The notes under the pieces were generated by a model. The model was not told where the DNA came from and made no database searches. It worked only from the letters and a program-made list of their open reading frames with translations. Of a stretch of DNA of 64,000 nucleotides, positions 1 through 10,290 are shown one piece after another (position 1 is the stretch's first letter; each line of letters opens with the position of its first letter). A program made the translations under genes and the position numbers. This DNA is from Phalacrocorax aristotelis. Lineage: Eukaryota > Chordata > Aves > Suliformes > Phalacrocoracidae. The DNA is taken from the NCBI RefSeq assembly GCF_949628215.1, contig NC_134284.1, forward strand, positions 4,904,850 through 4,968,849, written 5' to 3'.

Positions 1-865
1 TATCCTCCTTGTTCCTCAAAAAGAACATAAAATCCTTTTTTATGTGGTGGTAATATTATTGCAAATAAAAGCAAATACCAAAATCTTTATTAGTCTGCCA
101 AAATAATAAACTATTTAATAAAAGCATGCTGTAAAAATAAGGTCATTTGCATCACTCAAGTTTCTTGCAGGAAATACAGAGAATTATTGGTCAAAAAGTA
201 CAACCTGACAGCAATTATTTCTGTTGTTGATCTAATGCTGCCTGAAAATGGGTTAAAAAATGCACTGAGGTTCTGCAAGTTTGCTGTCTTTAAATGCTTG
301 TTTTTAATGCTGTTGTATACAGAGGAGCCTGGGAGAATCAAATTTTTCAAAGCTCTGCTTTTTTACCTATCTTCTCCATAATGGAAGAAGAAGAGACTGC
401 ATAGACCCTATTAGAAATCTTTACTGCAAAGCTCATAGTAACCTTCTGACTCGCATACTGCCACAAGATTTATCATCCAAATATTTACCATTTTTATATT
501 CCCTATTAATTGTATTTGGTTAGGATTTGTGTCAGCTTTAGCTATACGATTTTTTTTCCTCCCTTTTTCTTTTGTCATTCTTGCAGACAGATCAATGCAA
601 AGCTTTTATTTAAGAAGTTTGTTAAACGTTTAAAGTTAGTCAAAATATGCTTTTAAATTCATGCATCTAATGTCTGATCCTTTTCTCTTGTTGTACTACA
701 AACCTGACCATTATTTTCTCATTGCAGTTTCTCTCCCTATCTGGCAGTTCTGCAAATACGTTATTGATAGAGCACAGAAAAATCAGTTGCCGTGGTGAGA
801 CTTAAACACTGCTTGTGATGGCCCTGCATACTTCCCCAAAAGAACCTGCACACAAACGTTAAACT

Positions 866-887
866 AATCTTATAAATTTATAAGATT
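866..887. repeat. 22-bp perfect palindrome
   Basis: AATCTTATAAA is followed directly by its exact reverse complement, with another partial copy (AATAATCTTA) just downstream. Confidence 0.9.
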
Positions 888-2228
888 ATAAATAATCTTA
901 TTCATCAGACACAAAGTATTTTCCTTAATTGCCGTACTTTGAATGTTAGAGGCTAATCTTTGGAATAACTGAGTTAAAAGGTTTCTGAAAAGACTCTTTT
1001 TTTTTATACTTACTTCAACGTTGTTTTGTAACTTACGCAGTTGCAAACCCCTGTAACTCTCAAAATACTCTGCAAGGTATAGCTATACCCACTTTACAGA
1101 CAGCGACACTGAAACAAAGAGCAGCTGAAGTTGCACGAACAGTCACGCAACGATCAATAAGCTATTGACCAGAGAATAAAATTCCAAGATTCAGATCACT
1201 GGTGCTCTCCCAGTACTTTTGGGCTCTACTGCCTCTGCTTCTTAAGTGCAATAGAGATGCTCCACTTATTTAGAGGATGAGACCTGTATAGAGATTAAAT
1301 ATTTTAAAAATACATTATATATATTTAAATGAGTACTTCATGGAGCCCTGTTAGTATATTCAATCATGCTTTAAACCATAAACCAGCCAGGAGTTATTCT
1401 CCTTGCTTCACAGACTGCGGACGGCTGAAAGCTGAATTAACTCTTCTCTGAAAAAACGTTTAGGATGTCACGTGATACGCGCAGGGTAGATAAAAAGCAT
1501 GTATGTTAGGAACAGCACTCTTTTTTGTATTCTGAAGGTGTGGAAATTTGGTATTTTCATATATTAAAAGGTTCAGTGACTGTAAGTTTTTTGTCTTGCA
1601 GACACCTGAGCTGGGTTACACATTCTGGTAAAGCCACCCATATGTAGCTAAAGCAGTAGTTTCCAGAGCTGACACTTGGATGCTGCACACAGTCACAGCA
1701 ACTGCTGGAGTAACAGCTCCCGGATATATGCAGGACTGAGAGCTTCAGCAGTAAGGTGTTCAAGTCTTAAGACAACCATACAGTTAAAATATAGAACGTG
1801 TACAACAGTTTCAGAATACTCCATCATTAATCAGTGGTATGGTTTAAATTAAATGCACTTGCATTGTATGTGCTTGGTATTTATTGGGATTGCTATGCTA
1901 TGTATACATCATTAAGACGAACTGTACAGATGGGATTTTAAAAGACTTAGATAATTGTATGAATGTTAATTAGAGCTTTATCTATTCGGGCTAAGATATG
2001 TAATACAGTTATCACCAAATCACATTTTTCAGAATATTGTATCTTGCATTACCTGTAAAACTCAGTAGATCTGCAAAGGTCTTTTAAGTATTATTTCTGA
2101 GCTGCTTCGCTTAGGTACAGGAGAATTAAGTAAATTGTCAACAGTGAAACTAATCAATGGAAGATTCTTGTAGTTAATAATTTGTGACTGAAAAGACTAT
2201 AGATTATTAAAATTCCCTTCAGATTTTA

Positions 2229-2269
2229 CAAAAAAAAAACCCAAACAAACAAACAAACCAACCCAAACC
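2229..2269. repeat. Poly-A / AAAC simple repeat
   Basis: A run of A is followed by CCAAACAAACAAACAAACC-type sequence. It could mark the degraded tail of an unrecognised retroelement, but no body is visible upstream. Confidence 0.8.
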
Positions 2270-5200
2270 AGGCAATGCCAACTAGCAAATTGAAATTAAC
2301 ATCCACACAGCAAAAAACAGGGACAGCTGTCCCTCTGGGTTAACAGCATAGGCGACTATGGCCAGACAATATGTGAAACGAACCCACAGTTCACAACGTG
2401 GCCTTTCAAGTAAATCTCTGCTGATGGATGGTAAACTTCTCTTCTTGCCTCAGCAATTATTCCTGAAGTTGAAACCATGCTGTAATGTTATTGCAGTAAT
2501 ACAAGGACTGCAAAACTGTATGGTTTTGAAAACCACAGTGCTTATGCTAAGACCAGAGACCAGGTGTCCTGGTTTTTGTCTTTGCCCAATTTCTCAGGCA
2601 TTAAAGAACCAATGGGGCAACTAGAAGAGATCTTTTTGTTCAAAATCAGTTCTTATCGATATAGTAATCAGAAGCGTCTTTCAGAGTCTTGCAAAGTATT
2701 TCTTTACTTCAAAGCTTAAACAACATCAAAGAAAGCATACAGACAAAGCAGCGTTGGAAAGGAAGTAACATGCCCTTATTTTTAGCACTTGCCCACTTGT
2801 CACTCTTAAACTCTCATCTGCCTTTCAAATGTAGTATAATCTAATTTTTATGCACACGGTATGCTCGTACAGACAATTTCCTCATTTCAGAGTGTGCTGA
2901 GTTTGGTAAAGGCTTTTGTACTTTTCCTTAACCTGTTTCAGAAATAGCACTGTCACCATTTGTCTCTGTAATATACAGGATGATGGAAATTGACATTTTC
3001 CTATATAGAAGCAAAAAGAATATTAGTTTTATCAAAGACTAGGTTCCCCTCTTCCCTTCCAGTTAGATTTGAATTTGGTCACTTCAGGGCTTACTGTGTA
3101 GGATGATTTTAAGCAATGGTCCCTGTGGTTGCAGGCTCTATCACCTAATAATTGACCATGACAGGAATTATATGTCCAAAGCCAAGGGGTAGAGTGAATA
3201 GCATATGTCAGGGTCAATTATAAGGTGGAAGACCCTGCAACAAAAAAGACTGCACCGATTAGAGCATGATGTTGACATGGGAGCTGATGCTTCAATGTTA
3301 TTTCAAAGGGCACTGTCACAGCCACCCTTCCTTGAGGTCTCAAAATCAGAGGTGGATTATGTCAGTGGTTTATACTACACATGATGTAATAAAGTTCAAT
3401 GGGACATTGCAAGTTACAATTGATTTGTTGCTTTTTTGGCAGTGATAAAATGCTTTATCTGTATCACTCAGAATTGAGCCTGCCACTTTGCTAATTAGGT
3501 CAAAACAGGTCCATACTTACTAGATTAATTCTCTCCTGAAAAATCTGATTGTGAGATGAAAAAAGTATTAAATATGACACAGTTAAAAACTGTTCTGATT
3601 GTTAAAGTTATTAACATTATTTGTACTGGCAAAATTGAACACAATAGGAACAGTGGAATAGAGTAAAAATAGTCTTTTTTATAACTTAAAGTTATGTTAT
3701 AAATGTTTTATGGTACGGGAAGATTTTTGCAGTGAAACAAATGGGCGAAAAAAGCTGCTGTTTGCTTATCCCCTGAAACTTCAGCAGCTTTAACCTATGC
3801 AAATATTCTTAATTAGTGACGAACCACAGAACCATTTAGTAGGTGAGTAATGATCCCAAATTACATACCACCACAGTAAGACACTGTAGTTCATTTTTAG
3901 ATTTTCATTGCGCCAGTTCCATTTTCTCTTTCCTTTGAAAGCTGTTTCTCTGTGTTTCTGCATCTCTGTAAAATTATCCCAGTCATTTCTGCCTACAGGA
4001 TCCCAGTGGTTTAGCTCATGATGGAGAAGACACTGTAGCTTAACCTCATTAACTAGATAGCTAATTTCTCTCTGTTCTCGTGGGTTATTATCCATGACCA
4101 CATTTTTCCTGGGTGTTTTGCAGCCATCAGATAGATGGCTAACTCCCAATAAATTAAAGCCTATAGTGTTAGATTCAAAGTTGTTGCATGATGAACACAT
4201 TGTAAGGAATCTTGATTCTAAAAGATCTTTTTCTAACATGCAGAAATGCTCCAAAATGTCCGTCTTCAGAGTCCTCATCGGCAGTTAATACAGATTCATG
4301 GGAAATGTGTCATGTTAGATAACAGGGAGCTGGTTTTGAATCTTGTACACGTACTTCTTTACAATAAACTCATCTCTGATCTACATTTGTTTCAATGTAA
4401 CAATAGCTTTCACAGTTGTTTTGTAACTTCTGCAAATTTAAAAATTGAAATATTCATTTTAAAAAATCCATTTTTTTCTTTGTAAGTGAGAAAAAGACAG
4501 GGGGGTATAAAAGTTCTTTAACCTGTAAACACAGCATCCACACTTAACTTTGTCATTGCATTCAAAATAGATACATGTTGAACAGAAACTCCTCTGGTAC
4601 TACAAGGCTTTCTGGTGATCTGGAGGTGCTCAGGCTTTTTTTTCCCCCTTTGAAAGTACTGAAAGGACTTCATACGGAGCAAAACACATTGAAATTCCAT
4701 GGATTAAGCTGAACAGAAAAAAGGTAAATGAAGGATTTTGCCAGTCAAACTTGACAGTTTATCTTGGTGGTAATTACAGTTAGTGCTTTTACTAATGAAG
4801 TAAAAATTTCAAGTGCTGAAAACAGATCTAGTCAAGTGAACAAACTGTTCAGCTGCCAGTGAATATTAATTTTAGCTTGCGATAGTGCCTGCTGGAAGTG
4901 GAAAGAGACTGGTCATTTTGACAGAGGCTTGACCGTGTAAGCTTAATTTTATACTTTTTGACTCACTAAGGATTGGTAGATTGATTAATGAAAATTAATT
5001 TTATCAAAAGGTTAGAAAAACTGGCATCATATAAGGGCCATCACCTATCAGTCAAGAACATACATAATGCTATCTTAGGCTAAATTCTGTTTGTGTTGCA
5101 CTGGTTAACAAATACAGGTCTAAGAGTGATCTTGAATGCGAAAAAGAGGACAAAGTAAAGTGGCTGGATTTCATAGATCTGCAGAAACAAGTCAAATCAC

Positions 5201-6180
5201 CTACGAAAACAACCAGCCTTGTCTTACCAGAACTAGGAACTATAGGATTAGCTGTATATATTTTAAGTCAGCCTTCACGTACAGCGCGGACCACTGGGGC
5301 CATGCCTGTGTGAATGGCTGGAGAGAGACCTGAAGTCACTGCGTGCCTGTTTCCATCTAAAAGGAGGTGAATGGCGTGACAAGGTGTTCGAGCTAATCTT
5401 AGTAGGCTGTATTATCTTGGGCATAATGCACTGTTAGCAAGGTCACGCAGCATTCAGAGCAAAGCTCTTTATATCTGGCGAGCTTCAAATGTAGACAGAA
5501 TGACCCTGAGTCCTTCAACACCTGGATGGGGAGGTATGCCTCCTGAGAAAACCCTTTCATTCAGATTTTAGCAGTATGCCAATACATCTCATGCTCCCAA
5601 ACCAGAAGTTTTTTCCTAAAATTTAATTCCAGTGTATCTCATGGAAGAGTTGATAATATCCTGTTTACTGTGAAGTAAGTGAATGTTCAGGGAAGCTGTC
5701 AATGACAGACAGCTAAAGGAGCTCCACAGCCAGTTTTTTAGTTAAAAAGGCAGAAGTACCCTCCTGTAAAAATCTCAAATCACTTTTCCGTATTACATAA
5801 ACAGCTTTGGGTATTAGCAGCATCAAAAATTCTGCCACCTGTTAGATAAGGGAAACAGCTCTGACCACAGGAGAGTCAGAGCAGGACACTAGTGAGGGGC
5901 AATGGTGGCACACCCACGAAAACCGTAACGTTACCGTTTCAGACTTGGCATGGTAAGCCAAGGGGGAGACGATTTTCAAAATCTTTGTTTCAAAATGGAA
6001 ATATTCTTCTAACATTACGCCTGCTTTATAATGCAGTATTCCATTACTTACTGGTGATTATAATAGGAAATCTTTTAATTAAGAACTTCAGCAGTTCACC
6101 TTTAACTGCCAATCACTGGATAATTGGCCCTTTTCTAATAGGCACTGTAGCTCAGGTATGCTAAAATGACTGTTTCTCAG

Positions 6181-6205
6181 AATAACTTACTGAAAGTAAG
6201 TTATT
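6181..6205. repeat. Perfect 10-bp stem hairpin
   Basis: AATAACTTAC and GTAAGTTATT are exact complements around a five-base loop TGAAA. No gene context suggests a terminator. Confidence 0.9.
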
Positions 6206-7278
6206 TTTGGAACTCATTTATAAGAGAACTTAATTAACTATTCCAGATCGTTAGGGATACTGCATTGCGTTTTTTTAATCCTCTGACAGGTTCCTCCAGT
6301 TATATTAATTCATTATAATTATTTTCAACTTTCTCGGCAGAAAAGGGTGAGAAAGAAGCGCTGAGCCATTGCCGGCTTTCTGTACGAAGTAGCCAGTACT
6401 TCCCCGAGAGGAAAGGCAGCTTTGGTGAATTTTATTGTTTCAGCTGCTGCAGCAGTATAGCAGAATGTCTTGGGGGTATCAGCTTGAGAGATGATGCCTT
6501 TCACCCACTGTCATATGGCAGAACCTTTTAAGAGCAGTAACACTACACCAGAGATATTTCCTCAGGTGAGTGAGAGCAAACAGATTTTTCTCACTGAATA
6601 TATTTCAAATAATTTGAAAACAGCATCTTTTTGGGTAAAATACAGATTTGTTTTGAAACCCCACTTTACTAATTCAATTTTGACATATTTCACAAATTCT
6701 GGGAGCCAAATCCCACATTTTTATTTGTGCAAATAACTACTGATGTCTTTATCAAATGGAAGCAAAAATTCCAGTCACACTAGAAAATGAAGCAGACTTT
6801 GGTCCTGCAGTGTCATATGTAAGTTCTACTTCAAACAAGTCTGACTTGTAAGTGGAAATTTGTTTTTTTGAAAGCTGCAAAACTGAACGCAATAGAACCA
6901 TCTGCTGAAAAACCAGCAACATTGTATCAGCATAGATTAATAATAACAGACCTTTGAGAAAATAGGGGACTCCAGAATTATTCTCTTTCCCAGATCTTCT
7001 AACAATGTTACTTAGAAGACAGCTTTACAAGCCTTCAAATATTTGTTATAAAGCTGAGTGATTAAAGCTACGAATTTTATGGCCTCTCCCTTTTCCAAAG
7101 CAGCAGAACAACTTATGTACATGATTTTTGGACTTCCCGTGTATCACTGCTAACTATTGTAAATGAGCATCTTTGAAGTGTTCATAACTACTAGCTGAAT
7201 TATTCTTTTTTGTGATAATCAAAAATAAAAATATTTCATTCAAGCCCAAAAAAGACAGTGGTGATGTATGATAAAATA

Positions 7279-7306
7279 CACACACACCCCCTTCCCCCCA
7301 CCCCCG
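7279..7306. repeat. CA/C-rich low-complexity tract
   Basis: ACACACAC passes directly into C-rich sequence interrupted by TT and A, giving a short strand-asymmetric low-complexity block. Confidence 0.75.
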
Positions 7307-7595
7307 TAAATCAAATACTGGAGATCTGCCCTTTTACAGTTTTCTCAGAGGTGTGGTTATCTTCTACCGGTTCATGTACTATGCAGTATTGCTTCATTCA
7401 ATTCAGTTATCCCTGCTAAAATCGAGCTCTGAGTACACTGGATTTATATTTTTAATTCAGAACAGGCCTCCACTACCTTTCTGAGCCCAAAAAAAAGGAA
7501 GTCCCAACCCCCTACCAAAATCCCTGCCTCTTCATCAGAATTTCACATATAAGTAACCTTCTTCCAGATCATCCAAGATGTTTTGAAGAGCAAAA

Positions 7596-7622
7596 AAAGC
7601 TTTCTAAGAATTAGAAAGCTTT
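7596..7622. repeat. Perfect 12-bp stem hairpin
   Basis: AAAGCTTTCTAA and TTAGAAAGCTTT pair exactly around a three-base loop GAA. Confidence 0.9.
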
Positions 7623-8289
7623 AAGTCATCTTAGCCTAGTCACTAAACTAGAAGAAAATCCAACTGTCCTGGAAGTAATGCCAACATAAGTCAAATATTT
7701 TGTCTCATAACTGCTGGCCTGTGATGGCCAAAGCATGAACTGAGGGTTTATTTTTTAACACATGTGTTTTTTTTTGTAATTATTCCTGTGCAGCAAAATC
7801 CATGTTGTGATTACTACCTCTTCACAACTACTTATCAAGTAAGCTTCATACTGATTGTCACTTCTTAACTTCTCAAAAGTGTATTTGGGAAGGCATCATC
7901 ACCTTCATATCTGCCCATAATTATCCACTCCTATTTTACAAGTTCCAGTGACTTACTGTACAAATGACGTGCAGACTCAAATAATCTAAAAAAAAAAAAA
8001 CCAAAAAACTGCTGTTCAAACTTTTTCATGAGCCGTAAATACGAATTCTTACATATTTGTCTCACTAGGCATTTATTTTGACACATGTATTGCTATAAAC
8101 AAAATGTTTTTTCTTATAATACTTTCTTCTCTCTTTTCTTCCATATTTTCTCTTTCTGGGAACTTCAGCCCCAACAATTTGTGCGCAAGGAACTTGTTTT
8201 TCAGAGGCTTGCGCAAAGCCTGATTGGTACAGATTGTTATATAGCATTGCATAATATCACGTTACGGGGGCTGATAAGTTAGCACTTAC

Positions 8290-8735
8290 AATTCATAAAG
8301 CATACACTCCATCCCAGCCCTGAGGAACAAAGCCTTCTATGTTAGCTGCACCAGCTGCTGCAACTAAATTCAACAGGAACCATGAATCAGCATTCCTGGC
8401 CACTGCCAATTTACAGGTTGGATCGTAGGCACCAGTGGTGGCACTGCAGAGGAAGACACTGAGCAAGGCAGCACCAAGGCTCGCCCTGAGACTTTGTGCT
8501 TGTCCCCGCTGACCCTGCACACCAGGCTCCAGCAAGGGCGAGCAGCCAACAGCACACCAGTGTTTTCTTGTCCCTGCTTTGGACCCACAGGCCTTTTGAA
8601 TCAAAGCCTGGAGAGCGGTGGGCCCTCAGACTGCTGCTCAGAACACTGCCACAATACCCCCAGCAGAGGTATGAGAGTCTTGAAGTTAGTCTAGTGATAC
8701 GGTTTCACTGGCAGAACTAATCCACAGGTTTCTTC
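8290..8735 (-). ncRNA. Possible exon of a divergent (minus-strand) transcript from the DPH6 promoter
   Basis: This stretch is clearly richer in GC than its AT-rich flanks and sits just upstream of the CpG island. Read on the minus strand it ends at a strong donor, GTAAGT (plus-strand positions 8289 down to 8284). A plausible acceptor ending cacag lies near 8736. A 103-codon minus-strand ORF crosses it but shows no family I recognise. Human DPH6 has a divergent non-coding neighbour, so a comparable transcript is plausible, but here it is inference from splice-like signals only. An unrecognised old repeat is the main alternative. Confidence 0.2.
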
Positions 8736-9910
8736 TGTGACTTGAGAAAAATGAAGTTGTGTCTGGATTCAGACTGGGCACCTGAGTAAGCTTTTCTTTG
8801 ATTCAGCCTGCAAACTTACTTATATTGCTGTCTGTCATATGCCCTAACAGCTGGATCGCTCAGAAAATTAGCCCAAAACAGGGATGACATGACAAGATTA
8901 GATTTTTGGTCTGCAGAAGCTGAACCCAAAGGTGCAGGTGGGCATTTTGTGCTCGCAGGCGAGCACTGAGACCTTCAGCGAGGCAGCCAGGAGGTCCAGT
9001 CTCCTCCTCCCCCCTGCTCGCCTCCCGCTCCGGCCTCTCGGCACGGAGTGCTGGAGGACACCGCGGTGACTCGGAGGGGTCCCCTCCATCAGCCGCCCAG
9101 CGGGACGCGGTGAGGGGCGGAGGGAGCGCCGCTCTCCCGCCCACCGCCCCCGCAAGCGGCCGCTGGGCGAGCACCTGCCCCGCTTCGCCGAGCAGCTTCC
9201 CAGGGCGCCGGGAGCGCCCATCCGCATCCCCGCGGCATTTCCTCCCCGCAGAGCGGGCCCACCCGGGGCCGCCCTGAAGCCGGGCTGCGACTACGCCCCG
9301 CTGCCCCCTCAGGAGCCGGCCGAGGGGAAGGGGACGGGCGGGCCACCTCACGCGGCCGCTCCCATTTCCCACACAGCAGTCGCTCAGAACAGGTCCGCCG
9401 CTGTTCGCTGTAGACAAGAAGCGAAAAGGCGGACAGGGGGAGACGGCGAGGGAGCCGCGCCGAGCCGAGCCCGCCGCCGCGCCTCCCTCGCCAGGCAGCC
9501 CCAGCCGCGGGCGCACCGGGCCTACCGCGCGGCCGCCCTGCCCTCAATAGGCGTCCCGCGCGCTGCCTCCGCGGCCGCGCCGCCCTCATCGGCCGCGCCC
9601 GGCCTCCCCCGCCCGGCCGGCCTCCCCCTCCCTGCACCGCCCCGGCAGCCCCGCTGGGCCGCGGCAGGGAGAGCGCGCCTCTCCCGGGCACGGCGGGGCG
9701 GCGGCCTGCTCGGCCTCCCGGCTGCTCAGGCAGTCTCCCGGCCTGCCCCGGGAGGAGGGCCCGCTGAGGGGAGGCGGCCAGGCAGTACCGGTAGCCGCGG
9801 AGGAGGCGGCGGCGTGCGCGGCCCGGGTTGGCCGGGCTCCTTCCCCACTGCGCTCCGCAGCTGTCACGCACCTCCCTGTTAGCGTTACCGCCCCCGGGCC
9901 CGTGAGCAGC

Positions 9911-9933
9911 ATGAGGGTAGTGGCTCTGATCAG
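9911..9933 (+). CDS. DPH6: DPH6 coding exon 1 (start codon)
   Basis: This exon encodes MRVVALI plus two bases of the Ser8 codon and is followed by the donor gtaacg. The ATG was chosen because its translation matches the conserved N-terminus and leads in frame into the GGKDS motif of exon 2. The start has A at -3, an adequate Kozak context, although +4 is also A. The 5' untranslated part and transcription start are not visible; they should lie in the GC-rich sequence just upstream. Splice phase is 2. Confidence 0.93.
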
Positions 9934-10100
9934 GTAACGGGCTGAGGGAGCGCCCATGTGGGCGAGCGAGGGGCGTTCCGCAGGCGGCGGAGGGAGAGCG
10001 CGGGGCGAGGCCGAGCCCGCTCGGGAGCCGCACCCGCCCCGCCCCGCGCCGCCGGGGAGACCCTTCCGCCCGGCTCCGCCCGGCCGCCCTGCGCCGCACA

Positions 10101-10118
10101 CCCCCCCCCCCCCCCCCC
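10101..10118. repeat. Poly-C tract in the CpG island
   Basis: An uninterrupted run of 18 C lies in intron 1, 168 bp past exon 1. The complementary G run can form G-quadruplexes on the template strand, and such runs are typically length-variable and hard to sequence. Confidence 0.95.
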
Positions 10119-10257
10119 GCGGCGCTGCGCGGAGCGGGCGGGCTGCGCTGGGTGCCGCGGCGGGCGGCCGCTGCCTGCGGGCAGGGCAAAGCTGGAACGA
10201 TTTATATTCTGCTTTCCCCACGTTCCCGGCGCGCACAAAAGCTACTAGTGTCTGTTG

Positions 10258-10290
10258 AAAAAAAAAAAAAAATAAAATAAACAAAACGAC
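10258..10290. repeat. A-rich tract inside the CpG island
   Basis: Fifteen A residues followed by AATAAAATAAACAAAAC-type sequence, an abrupt AT-rich interruption of otherwise GC-rich DNA in intron 1. Confidence 0.85.

Larger units (their letters stand above)
1..8939. other. Upstream intergenic sequence, no recognised gene
   Basis: AT-rich DNA without an ORF I can link to a known family, and no clear transposon. It contains a short AAAC/poly-A tract near 2229-2269, a C/CA-rich tract near 7279-7306, hairpin-forming sequences at 866-887, 6181-6205 and 7596-7622, one unusually long minus-strand ORF at 3790-4278, and a GC-raised patch at 8290-8735. In mammals the region upstream of DPH6 is a gene-poor interval toward CDIN1 and MEIS2, which fits this emptiness if synteny holds. 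Confidence 0.6.
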
